A DNA stretch of 64,000 nucleotides. Source: Parabacteroides distasonis (GTDB taxonomy: Bacteria; Bacteroidota; Bacteroidia; Bacteroidales; Tannerellaceae). Below the pieces are notes generated by a model that searched no databases, was not told the origin of the DNA, and saw only the letters and a list, made by a program, of their open reading frames with translations. Shown in pieces: positions 19,801 through 26,953 of the stretch (the first letter of the stretch is position 1; every line of letters starts with the position of its first letter). The DNA is taken from assembly GCA_015060925.1 (NCBI GenBank), contig SUXM01000001.1, forward strand, positions 175,553 to 239,552, in the 5' to 3' direction. The translations under genes and the position numbers were made by a program.

Positions 19801-20325
19801 GCTCAAGTACAGTTGTTAGGAGGTAGCGCCGGTGTTGTACCGGGAACATTCAGTTGGAAAGATTCAACAGCTGTAGTTAAGAAGGGGACGAATAAGTATG
19901 CTGTAATTTTTACATCGGCAGATCCTAATTATGGGGATGTTGAAACCCAAGTTGAAGTAGTCGGTTTGGCCGTTATAAAATCAACTCCAACACCAGATCC
20001 AGACCCAACACCGGATCCAGACCCAACACCAGATCCAGACCCAACACCGGATCCAGACCCAACACCGGATCCAGAACCTACTCCTGATACTCCGACGAGT
20101 ATTGAGGATATAGCTTCTGAAACATTATTGGTTGTACAGAAAAACAGATTGGTTGTTTATCCTTGTGCTCCGGTCGAACTATTTGTAGTATCAATAAATG
20201 GTAAGTATGTGTTCCAAGGAACCATTGATGGTACAACAAATATTGATGTTCATCAATCAGGTGTTTATATTGTATCTTTTATGAAAGAGGGTAAGAGAGT
20301 TTCAAGAAAGGTGAATGTTTTGTAA
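16831..20325 (+). CDS. Large secreted protein with cohesin-like domain and InlB-type repeats
   Basis: 1164 residues, signal peptide at 1-25. Residues 28-170 have the features of a cohesin or cohesin-like sandwich (ALQFDLVVPEGLTLGDGVQL). Then come alternating MBG/Ig-like domains and several divergent InlB-type B repeats, recognisable by GEHGTISAQG and YQFVKWSNG. A Pro-Asp-Thr linker (about 1053-1087) is coded by an 18-bp tandem repeat, and the last 70 residues look like a shortened type IX sorting domain, ending KRVSRKVNVL. It lies 3 bp after the dockerin gene, so the two are surely coexpressed and may bind each other. Terminates in the hairpin at 20358-20396. Confidence 0.82.
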   Translation: MNTDKIKRSLTMGLLLLMAAVTTTAQNSWIIKDTTILKSEQAQKMTLELALENKDAVTALQFDLVVPEGLTLGDGVQLNSDRVNGHSLAMNKQADGSIRFVVTSANSKALIGNSGTLFSLPVEVGTDFQSGKGLSMKNIVMSDVKGNSLASSTALGKIYLKVKQPVKVSIAGLEQTVSENGATVSITTVPAEIKEQVSVKYYTDENCTTETSLAAIKTAGIYYIVVSYKGSDVYEAYNDTFRLVINNKKNVDFGVAGTTFPVAAPILQGQHLSASILTGGEAMVSYENEDPHPLPGSFAWTDGHELATSTGLYRVTFTPDDQANYNTKDTTIQLTVIPVYTVFVSNGEHGTISAQGISSSNQYAEGEQLFLSAVPAANYQFVKWSNGITSDTITWTVNRDETISATFAPITRKVDFVTGAGGTLSIQSVAGQEIASGSLVQQGTELMIMATPNEGYKLKGLTLNKESFVSSKYVVGAEDLLFNASFEVVANEYPVTVASTGNGGVVRLYKADGTAIPSGTALEDGTAFQVMALANAGYVFEGLTINDETVEPTETDGQVFNGKVNKATTVKATFTTKAYKLSMGTTEGGTLKVTDSNGTELSNDQSVLYGTSVVVKEVIPNEGFKMTTLVVNGRRIDSYPATFTVNSDIHIAVAFEELTTIKDEYLINAEQTYRFNNQNKQYFIWKTQTHASNFDIQYKKEGTNDYTSTIPVKAGTYSMKVSREADDIYKKYESGQGYFDQKLIIQKAKIAVKEAPTSTTEKGKASIENVAITVDDLGNYRYKFTYTPTGEDANNYESVTYILSTNPTKVTLNTQNMLRSASEPNGYVRISNGGLSYAADAQIPVGTTITVEAVPNEGYKFKSWSGRSETTQSIDVTVAENTNLNFVPVFEGKQTLTASLKSTSSAYTGSVQHVELATAIENAQIGIYKDAACTQAVELKNIGAYYVRVYREATADCNEVRDTLTYTINPTAATIDVVPTTTEIAEGETLAQVQLLGGSAGVVPGTFSWKDSTAVVKKGTNKYAVIFTSADPNYGDVETQVEVVGLAVIKSTPTPDPDPTPDPDPTPDPDPTPDPDPTPDPEPTPDTPTSIEDIASETLLVVQKNRLVVYPCAPVELFVVSINGKYVFQGTIDGTTNIDVHQSGVYIVSFMKEGKRVSRKVNVL
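19987..20076 (+). repeat. 18-bp tandem repeat, five units
   Basis: Units CCAACACCRGATCCAGAC, the last one ending in A. They code for a PTPDPD linker in the cohesin-like protein. The unit number could change by slippage without shifting the frame. Confidence 0.95.
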
Positions 20326-20340
20326 AGAGGGAATCATTTC

Positions 20341-20411
20341 TTTTTGAAAAGATAAAAATGAAAGGGAAGCTGATTGTTTGCAGTCAACTTCCCTTTATTA
20401 TTATGATAGGA
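20341..20411. repeat. 71-bp direct repeat, left copy
   Basis: Identical over 71 bp to 24525-24595. It contains a hairpin (AAAGGGAAG / CTTCCCTTT) and, read on the minus strand, remnants of the last codons of the M3 peptidase gene. Together the copies bound the NVEALA cassette. Confidence 0.95.
20358..20397. terminator. Bidirectional terminator after the cohesin-like gene
   Basis: Stem AAAGGGAAG / CTTCCCTTT with T-rich flank on the plus side and an A-rich flank on the other; it sits between convergent genes (cohesin-like and the cassette regulator). Part of the 71-bp repeat. Confidence 0.7.
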
Positions 20412-20438
20412 AATATAAAGCCTCCTATAGACAAACTA

Positions 20439-21473
20439 CTAAAGTTTTTTGGTTTCCTCTATTTTAATTGTGTCGTAGTCTTTTATCAATCTCAATCCAA
20501 TTGGTTCTATAGAAGAATTGAAACGAGAAAGCATTGTAGAAAGAGTTTGTTCGGAAATCTTATTAGTTTGTTTTGTATCCCATGTTATTTGAATGAATTG
20601 TTCTTTCGGTAAAGAGTATGACTTCTCTTTTAAAAGAGCTGCTAACGCTCGTGTATGACAACCCTTAGATATAGTAATAGCTGTTAATATTTTAGAATCA
20701 TTTTTATAGCATTTTCTCTTTATGAGATTAAATGTATGTGTTTCTTTATAATATAAATAATAATCTTCCTTTGGTGTTTTAATTACTGTTGGTGTGATAG
20801 GTGTAGAAATGTTTTTTTTAGGGATATTTGATTTTAATTGTATAATAAGGATTCCTAATAAAATAGTCATACCAATGATAATCCAATAAAAACTTTTTAT
20901 TTGGCAGAAAATGTAAAAAGGATCATATAAGGAGAAAAGAATAATTTGGTTTTGCTCTGCACTAATAATGTTGATATGTCTTTGGTGAGCAAATGTTAGG
21001 TTTGTGTAGTTGTTAGAATTTTTTAAGGTATCTCCTTGCTCTTTAACGATAGTAAAATTAAAGATTCCTTTTAACCCTATAGATGTTGCCTTTTGTGAGA
21101 AGATGTAATTTAAGGAGTCTATATTGACTGGATTTTCTAAAGATAATATTCTAAGTATGGCTAAGTTTCTTCTTTCTTGTAAAGAAAGGGTTGTATCTTT
21201 TGTATATTTTATTTCTTTATCTTTGGAAATTATGATTGTGGTATCAGAGGATGTTGCTGTTTTTGGAGAATGACCGAATGTCATATCTCCGGTAAGAACT
21301 TTACTTCGTTTTTTTATATCAATAGTGATAGTTTCTCTTAACATTTCTTCAACTTGCGTATGCAAAGCTGATAACGAATCAGTGTAACCTATATGAAAAA
21401 CAATTAAAACAAGGATTGTTGTTACAATAAGGATTGTAATTTGGTAAAATTTTTGTATTTGCTTATATCTCAT
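20439..21473 (-). CDS. Membrane-spanning one-component regulator: periplasmic sensor joined to a winged helix
   Basis: 344 residues. A transmembrane helix at about 10-29 and another at about 195-214 enclose a periplasmic domain. That domain resembles the sensor of Bacteroidetes histidine kinases (LENPVNIDSLNYIF is their typical segment). There is no kinase domain. Instead, the cytoplasmic part (about 245-344) has the helix and strand pattern of an OmpR/CadC-type winged helix, ending with the hairpin LRLIKDYDTIKI. I infer a signal-sensing transcription factor acting on the divergent NVEALA genes. The family is not one I can name with certainty. Very AT-rich like the rest of the cassette. Confidence 0.65.
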   Translation of the reverse strand: MRYKQIQKFYQITILIVTTILVLIVFHIGYTDSLSALHTQVEEMLRETITIDIKKRSKVLTGDMTFGHSPKTATSSDTTIIISKDKEIKYTKDTTLSLQERRNLAILRILSLENPVNIDSLNYIFSQKATSIGLKGIFNFTIVKEQGDTLKNSNNYTNLTFAHQRHINIISAEQNQIILFSLYDPFYIFCQIKSFYWIIIGMTILLGILIIQLKSNIPKKNISTPITPTVIKTPKEDYYLYYKETHTFNLIKRKCYKNDSKILTAITISKGCHTRALAALLKEKSYSLPKEQFIQITWDTKQTNKISEQTLSTMLSRFNSSIEPIGLRLIKDYDTIKIEETKKL

Positions 21474-21491
21474 AAATGTATTGTTATTTAG

Positions 21492-21542
21492 ATGATTACA
21501 AAAGTTTTATTTTACAAAACAAAAATGTAATGTTGTAATCAT
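21492..21542. promoter_or_regulatory. Inverted repeat in the divergent cassette promoter, candidate operator
   Basis: Perfect 10-bp arms ATGATTACAA (21492-21501) and TTGTAATCAT (21533-21542), separated by 31 bp (41 bp centre to centre, about four helical turns). It lies between the regulator and the first NVEALA gene. Confidence 0.5.
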
Positions 21543-21641
21543 GTAATTTAGTTTGATGTTATATCTCAGTTATTTTTCTTTACAAAAAAACTCAAAGTTT
21601 AGTTGATTAAAAGAGAATACAAACTTATAAAATAATATTAG

Positions 21642-21872
21642 ATGATGAAAAGGCTAAAATATTTATTTCTATTTGTGGTCATTGCATATTCTATTTTCCT
21701 TGTTTTTATTCGACATGAATCATATTCTCTATCACCAATGGCTTTTGAGAATATAGAAGCTTTGGCCGAAGGAGAAATGGGAGGAGCTTACTTTTGTTAT
21801 GGAACAGGAGATGTGCAATGTCCAAATGGACAATATGTGAAGTATGTGGTAGATAATTATAGCTTAAGATAG
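21642..21872 (+). CDS. NVEALA family secreted peptide, first copy
   Basis: A 76-residue protein with a hydrophobic N-terminal helix (about 6-22) followed by the family motif, here FENIEALAEGE (the eponymous NVEALA with Ile for Val). The last 30 residues carry two cysteines (YFCYGTGDVQC) and could be the mature peptide, cut after the GE of the motif or nearby, and possibly disulfide-bonded. NVEALA proteins are short exported Bacteroidales peptides of unknown function. It precedes a second copy and two propeller lipoproteins on the same strand. Start could be 21642 or 21645. Confidence 0.8.
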   Translation: MMKRLKYLFLFVVIAYSIFLVFIRHESYSLSPMAFENIEALAEGEMGGAYFCYGTGDVQCPNGQYVKYVVDNYSLR

Positions 21873-21971
21873 AAAGGAGGTGTTTTGAAGTCTTCGGGTT
21901 AAAAATGGATTGAAATAATATAAATGAGATTTAATAATAAAGTTGGTTATATAATCTAAAGAAATTTTATC

Positions 21972-22229
21972 ATGAAAAAATATTTATTAAAATTAATAGC
22001 GCTTGTTTTAGTCGTTTTTGTTACTATATGGAATGTAAAACAGAGAAAAAATGAATATCCTCTATCTGATTTAACTTTAGCAAATATAGAAGCTTTGGCA
22101 AATGGAGAAGTTGGGGATGGTTCTTGTAATTGGGCAACAAGAGAAGTCTCTAATGGATGGGAAGCTATTTGTATAAAAGGAGGACCTGGTTTTTCTTGTA
22201 CATGTGGAGATGTAAAACCATATGATTAA
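21972..22229 (+). CDS. NVEALA family secreted peptide, second copy
   Basis: An 85-residue protein with a hydrophobic segment (about 4-21) and the motif LANIEALANGE, then a 40-residue tail with four cysteines (SCNW, ICIK, FSCTC). The tail is unlike that of the first copy while the leader is alike, the pattern of a shared export leader with diversified cargo. It is 99 bp after the first copy. Four cysteines suggest two disulfides in the periplasm or outside; this is inference. Confidence 0.82.
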   Translation: MKKYLLKLIALVLVVFVTIWNVKQRKNEYPLSDLTLANIEALANGEVGDGSCNWATREVSNGWEAICIKGGPGFSCTCGDVKPYD

Positions 22230-22298
22230 ATTAAATTTAAATGATATGGTAATATTATACTGTTTGTTTACCATATCATTTTATGTAATGAATGTTTT

Positions 22299-23408
22299 AT
22301 GAAGATTATTGGGTATTGTTTTTTGATAAGTTTTCTTTGGGGATGTTGCATAGAAAGAAGGAATGAGACAGGATATACTATAGATATTCAGTCTATTCCT
22401 CAGTGTTCGTTTGATGAATTGGTAGATGAGATAACATGTTTTCCTCTTAGGAAAAGTGAATCTGCTTTCTTTGATTGTTGGGAATTAATTAGTTATAAAG
22501 GGTATTTCTATTTGTATTCTTTATCTGATTTCATTGTTCAAATATATGATAAGAATGGTTGGTTGGTAAAAAGGATAGATAATCGAGGAAGAGGGAGGAT
22601 CGAGACTCCTACGGATATCTTGATAAATGAGAAGAGGGAAGAGTTGTGGATATGTGATTCGAGGAATAAGTTGAACAAATATACTTTACAAGGTGATTTT
22701 AAAGAAAGTTTGCAAATGCCTATTTCTTGTGTTAAAATGATTCAGGTAGGAAAAGACAATATATTGGTTTATAAAAGTTTATTTGAAAAGAGTAGCGGTT
22801 TTTTATTTCATTTGTATACAGACGAATGGGAGGGGGTAGACTCTTTTATAAAAAAAGGGAATATGACACGTGTACCTGCTTCGTATTCTCCAAGTCTATT
22901 TGCAAATGATAGGCGGAATGGAAATAAATATGCATTTATTTGTCAAAAACAAATGATTTACAAATATGAAAACAAAGGTTTGATTCCTTTTATATATTTG
23001 GATTTTCATGGAGATTTTTTAACGGAGGAAAAGTATCCTCTACAAGGTTTCTCTGATGAAGAAATGGGGGAGATTATTAGTCAAGGTAAATATATTTATT
23101 CTGTGCATAACTTTCAAGCTGTTGACGACAAGTTGTTATTTAGGGCAAAAGGAAAGGAATCGATGTTTTATTTAATTGACTGTGGCAAATTGAAAGGTGT
23201 AAAATTCTGTTCTTTATTTGATGGGTATAACCCGAATTTAACTAATCCTGTGGCTGGTAGTGATAAAGAATATTTGTATGTAGTACAGAAGAAGGAAGAT
23301 TTAGTAAAATATTATAAAGATAAAGAGTCTTGCTATGAAACAATTAAGTCTTTGATATGTTCAGATGAAGAGTTGGATGGGGTTGTTATACGTATTAAAT
23401 TAAAATAA
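22299..23408 (+). CDS. 6-bladed beta-propeller lipoprotein, first copy
   Basis: 369 residues. An N-terminal signal with a lipobox-like LWGCC (Cys 16 or 17) suggests lipidation. The rest shows the repeated blade pattern of Bacteroidales 6-bladed beta-propeller proteins (YLYSLSDFIVQIYDKNGWLV, EELWICDSRNKLNKYTLQGD). These commonly accompany NVEALA genes. A role as receptor or maturation scaffold for the peptides is a guess. It ends 1 bp before the second propeller gene, so the two are cotranscribed. Confidence 0.8.
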   Translation: MKIIGYCFLISFLWGCCIERRNETGYTIDIQSIPQCSFDELVDEITCFPLRKSESAFFDCWELISYKGYFYLYSLSDFIVQIYDKNGWLVKRIDNRGRGRIETPTDILINEKREELWICDSRNKLNKYTLQGDFKESLQMPISCVKMIQVGKDNILVYKSLFEKSSGFLFHLYTDEWEGVDSFIKKGNMTRVPASYSPSLFANDRRNGNKYAFICQKQMIYKYENKGLIPFIYLDFHGDFLTEEKYPLQGFSDEEMGEIISQGKYIYSVHNFQAVDDKLLFRAKGKESMFYLIDCGKLKGVKFCSLFDGYNPNLTNPVAGSDKEYLYVVQKKEDLVKYYKDKESCYETIKSLICSDEELDGVVIRIKLK

Positions 23409-23409
23409 T

Positions 23410-24531
23410 ATGAGATTTTGTTTTTTATTATTGATATTTACTGTCTTCTTCTCTTGTCAGAAGAAGACAAATGTAAACGTTTTGCATCATGATGTTCCTT
23501 GTGTATCACTTCAATCTGACATAAAATTGTCTCAGTTAATGTCGGATAGTTTTTTGATTACACCTTTAGAAACGATAGATAAGTCAATTTTGGGAAGAAT
23601 AAATAAGATTAAAAAGTATAAAGGTGAATTTTATATATTGTCTAATGATCAATGGATTTTTCATTTTGATGAGAAAGGAAAGTATGTCTCTTCTTTGAGA
23701 AAAAGGGGAAATGCTCCTGATGAATATACTTATATTAATGATTTTGATATTTATGATATAGATGGAATAAATCAGATTTGGATTGCTGATAATCAATCTA
23801 TTAAGATATATAATGTTGATGATTTGATTTATCAAAGGGAAATAAACTTTCCTTTTATTGTAAGTAAATTTAAAAGATTGGCAAAAGATGAGATATTGAT
23901 AATGAATGGAACATCTGATAATTCTTTGTTTGTGGTTAAAGAAACTGGAGAGGTTGTAAATGAATATTTAAAAAAGGAGATTCCTTATCTTCTATTGCGA
24001 TCTATTCAATTTAAAAATTATTCTTCAAATTTATGTTTATTTCAATTGGGAATAAGTAATGATTTTGTCTCTTATAATATTGATTCTAAGAATTTTGATT
24101 CAGGGATTTTTTTTGACGAAGAGGAAATGCTGATATCCAAAAAGGGGTTAAAAGAATTATTTGAGAAAAAAGGACAAAACTTTATTATGAATTTTAAAGA
24201 TTACAAATATATTCAGTCTTATTTCAATTTGGGAAATAGTACGTGGTTTTATATTCATGATAAAGAAAAGAAGTATATGAGTAAGATTGTTTCAGGAACC
24301 TCTTGTGTGTCAGTTATACTTTATCCAGAAAATAATTTGAATAATGATCTGTTTGATAGTAATCACTTTGATTTTTTGACAACTTTAGGTTTTGGGGAAA
24401 GTGATAATAGTTTGTTGTTATATATGGATGTTTCTTCGTTTGCAGACTCTATGGATTCTTTATCTTTAAAATCTGGTCAATGTTTGTCTATAAAAGAAGA
24501 TGATAATCCTTTTATAATAGAGTTTTTTTGA
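23410..24531 (+). CDS. 6-bladed beta-propeller lipoprotein, second copy
   Basis: 373 residues, with lipoprotein signal FSCQKK (Cys near 16). It is a diverged paralogue of the first copy (FYILSNDQWIFHFDEKGKYV, INQIWIADNQSIKIYNVDDL). One of the most AT-rich stretches of the window. Its final codons and stop (TTT TTT TGA) already lie within the right 71-bp repeat, so the cassette border falls at its 3' end. Confidence 0.8.
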   Translation: MRFCFLLLIFTVFFSCQKKTNVNVLHHDVPCVSLQSDIKLSQLMSDSFLITPLETIDKSILGRINKIKKYKGEFYILSNDQWIFHFDEKGKYVSSLRKRGNAPDEYTYINDFDIYDIDGINQIWIADNQSIKIYNVDDLIYQREINFPFIVSKFKRLAKDEILIMNGTSDNSLFVVKETGEVVNEYLKKEIPYLLLRSIQFKNYSSNLCLFQLGISNDFVSYNIDSKNFDSGIFFDEEEMLISKKGLKELFEKKGQNFIMNFKDYKYIQSYFNLGNSTWFYIHDKEKKYMSKIVSGTSCVSVILYPENNLNNDLFDSNHFDFLTTLGFGESDNSLLLYMDVSSFADSMDSLSLKSGQCLSIKEDDNPFIIEFF

Positions 24532-24595
24532 AAAGATAAAAATGAAAGGGAAGCTGATTGTTTGCAGTCAACTTCCCTTTATTATTATGATAGGA
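24525..24595. repeat. 71-bp direct repeat, right copy
   Basis: Identical to 20341-20411. It runs from the last codons of the second propeller gene, through a hairpin, into the last codons of the M3 peptidase on the minus strand. Confidence 0.95.
24542..24581. terminator. Bidirectional terminator between propeller and M3 peptidase genes
   Basis: Same hairpin as at 20358, stem AAAGGGAAG / CTTCCCTTT, here between two convergent genes. Confidence 0.7.
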
Positions 24596-26639
24596 TACCA
24601 TTTCTTTTTAGTAGGGCCTTTATGTCTGGATCTTTCCCCCTGAAACGTTTGTATAGGATGTCCGGGTCTTCAGTACCTCCTTTCTCTAATACGTGAGTAC
24701 GGAAAGATAGGGCTGTTTCTTGGTTGAAAATATCTTTCTCTTTGAAAAGGGAAAAGGCATCTGCATCTAATACTTCTGCCCATTTGTATCCATAATATCC
24801 AGCTGCATATCCTCCGGAGAAAATATGTCCAAAATTACTACTCATTAACGTATCGGCAACTTCCGGAACAATGACGGTTTGTTCCCAAGCCTTTTTCTCA
24901 AAAGCTATTACATCTCCTTCAAAAGGTTCGATTAGTGTATGCCATGCCATATCTAAAAATCCGAAACTTAATTGGCGACAACATGCATAACCTACATTGA
25001 AATTGGCTGCATCTATCAATTTTTGTATTAACTCTTCGGGTATCTTTTCTCCTGTCTGGTAATGTATGGCAATCTGATCCAAAAACTCTTTTTCAGTCAA
25101 CCAATTTTCCATTAGTTGGGAGGGGAGTTCGACAAAATCACGGTAGACATTTGTCCCGGAAAGGCTTGCATAAGAATTTTTGGCAAACATACCATGGAGT
25201 GCATGTCCGAATTCATGTAACAAAGTGTTGACTTCATCGAATGTGAGTAGAGATGGCTTTGTTTCTGTCGGGCGGGTAAAGTTCATAACAATGATGATTT
25301 GCGGACGGCTGTCGCTATTGTCCGTTTCTCGATATTGCTCCTTGATATTATTCATCCACGCACCCGATTGTTTCCCCTCACGAGGATGGATATCTGTATA
25401 AAGGATTGAAAGAAATTGGCCATCTGCATCATATACTTCATACGTTTCCACTTCGGGATGATAGACTGGTATTTCTTTGTTTGCTTTGAATGTGATACCG
25501 TATAGTTGGGTCGCTAAACTGAATACTCCTTTTTTGACATTCTCTAATTCAAAATAGGGACGTGTCATCTCGTCATTTACAAGGAAACGAATATCTTTCA
25601 GCTTTTCAGAATAATAATTCCAATCCCAAGGCATGACGGTTATATTGTCTTTCTCTATGCTTGATGCGAATTCTTGTACGGCTTTATATTCTTTGAGTGC
25701 TACTGGTTTATAGGCCTCTAATAGTTCATTTAATAATTTGTATACGCGCATAGGCGTTTTTGCCATGGTATGTTTGAGTTTATATTCGGCATAGTTTTCA
25801 TATCCCAAAAGGTGAGCTATCTCCATGCGAATGTTGACTATCTTACGGATGATCTCTTTGTTGTCGTATTCGTCTCCTTTATTTCCGATACTCATATAGG
25901 CCTGGTACATTGTTTTTCGAAGTTCACGTGATGCCGTATATCGCATGAAAGGTATGTAACTGGGGGCAGAAAGGTTGAATAGCCAACCTGTTTTTCCCTT
26001 CTCTTTTGCTCTTAACAATGCTGATTCACAAATACTTTCAGGTAATCCAGCTAAATCTGTTTTGTTGGTTAATAACAGTTCATATCGGTTTTTGTCTTTT
26101 AAAGCATTTTGTTCGAAAGAAAGTGTAAGGAGACTTAATTCTGTACTGAGTTGTCTGTATCTTTCTTTGTCTTCCGGATTTAATGCGGCACCACGTTTGG
26201 AAAAGGCTTCAAATGTCTTCTCTAAAAGACGGGAGTCTTCTGTTGAAAGTTTTAGAAGATCTTTTTGCTTATAAACTTTTTTGATACGTTCAAATAACTT
26301 TTCATTTAGGTAAATATTGTTGCTGCTTTCGGATAATTTGGGTGAAATCAGTTGAGATATCTCCATCATCTCATCATTGGCTTCTGCACTTAAAATATTG
26401 AAAAAGGCAGAACTTACTCTATCTAATAGTTTGCCACTTTGTTCCAATGCTACAATTGTGTTTTCAAATGTTGGTTCTTCTGTTTGATTAACGATAGCTT
26501 GGATTTCTTCATCAAGAAGCTTGATCCCTTGATTAAAAGCCGGCAGGTAATGTTTGGTTTCTATACAATCGAACGGAGGTGTCTGAAAAGGAGTTCGGTA
26601 TGCCTCTAAAAGAGGATTCACTGTTATGTTTACTTCCAT
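24585..26639 (-). CDS. M3 family oligopeptidase (Dcp/PrlC type)
   Basis: 684-residue cytoplasmic zinc metallopeptidase that degrades short peptides. The zinc motif HEFGH is near residue 475, within LLHEFGHALHGMFA, and a conserved C-terminal GYYGYKWAEVLDADAF is present. No signal peptide. Length and N-terminus (PPFDCIETKHYLPAF) agree with oligopeptidase A or dipeptidyl carboxypeptidase; the two are hard to separate by sequence alone. Its last four codons are duplicated in the left 71-bp repeat. Confidence 0.92.
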   Translation of the reverse strand: MEVNITVNPLLEAYRTPFQTPPFDCIETKHYLPAFNQGIKLLDEEIQAIVNQTEEPTFENTIVALEQSGKLLDRVSSAFFNILSAEANDEMMEISQLISPKLSESSNNIYLNEKLFERIKKVYKQKDLLKLSTEDSRLLEKTFEAFSKRGAALNPEDKERYRQLSTELSLLTLSFEQNALKDKNRYELLLTNKTDLAGLPESICESALLRAKEKGKTGWLFNLSAPSYIPFMRYTASRELRKTMYQAYMSIGNKGDEYDNKEIIRKIVNIRMEIAHLLGYENYAEYKLKHTMAKTPMRVYKLLNELLEAYKPVALKEYKAVQEFASSIEKDNITVMPWDWNYYSEKLKDIRFLVNDEMTRPYFELENVKKGVFSLATQLYGITFKANKEIPVYHPEVETYEVYDADGQFLSILYTDIHPREGKQSGAWMNNIKEQYRETDNSDSRPQIIIVMNFTRPTETKPSLLTFDEVNTLLHEFGHALHGMFAKNSYASLSGTNVYRDFVELPSQLMENWLTEKEFLDQIAIHYQTGEKIPEELIQKLIDAANFNVGYACCRQLSFGFLDMAWHTLIEPFEGDVIAFEKKAWEQTVIVPEVADTLMSSNFGHIFSGGYAAGYYGYKWAEVLDADAFSLFKEKDIFNQETALSFRTHVLEKGGTEDPDILYKRFRGKDPDIKALLKRNGILS

Positions 26640-26670
26640 GATTAATCTAATCTTTATTGTTTTTTTGAAA

Positions 26671-26678
26671 CAAATATA
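26671..26678 (-). promoter_or_regulatory. Candidate -7 element (TATATTTG) for the M3 peptidase
   Basis: Minus-strand TAnnTTTG, 32 bp before the start codon. Confidence 0.45.
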
Positions 26679-26752
26679 CGGATTATTTAGTTAAATAGGT
26701 GAGTAGTAGAATAGAAATGGAGAAGTCGTTTTTGGGCGTTTTTAACAACTCA

Positions 26753-26774
26753 ATATGTGTTTGATAACACATAT
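26753..26774. promoter_or_regulatory. 22-bp palindrome, candidate operator of the glycogen operon
   Basis: Perfect 9-bp arms ATATGTGTT and AACACATAT around TGAT. The shape recalls CRP/FNR-family sites. It lies 180 bp before the debranching gene and 114 bp before the M3 gene. Confidence 0.45.
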
Positions 26775-26953
26775 ATATAACTATGCTTGTTTTAAATTAT
26801 TGATAATTAGAGTGTTTGAAAAAGAAGAAAAAATAGAGTTCTAAATAAATATGAATGTGAATTTGTTTTTTTAATATTAAAGTAATACTTTTGGTCAAAA
26901 TATACTATTTTGTATAATATCACGGAAACACAAATTTTAAACCAAATATAAGT

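Larger units (their letters stand above)
26640..26953. other. Divergent regulatory region between M3 peptidase and glycogen genes
   Basis: 314 bp, AT-rich. It holds a minus-strand -7 element (26671-26678) and a 22-bp palindrome (26753-26774). A loose TTTG (26890) and TATTTTG (26906) pair before the debranching gene has too short a spacing to call. I see no small gene. Confidence 0.5.

Noticed and set aside
19987..20076. CRISPR-like repeat
   Set aside because: Direct tandem units without spacers, in frame and coding for a PTPDPD linker.
21873..21885. Complete Shine-Dalgarno match AAAGGAGGTG just after the first NVEALA stop
   Set aside because: The only nearby starts give frames of two to five codons. 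Treated as chance, or at most a leftover of a lost peptide gene.
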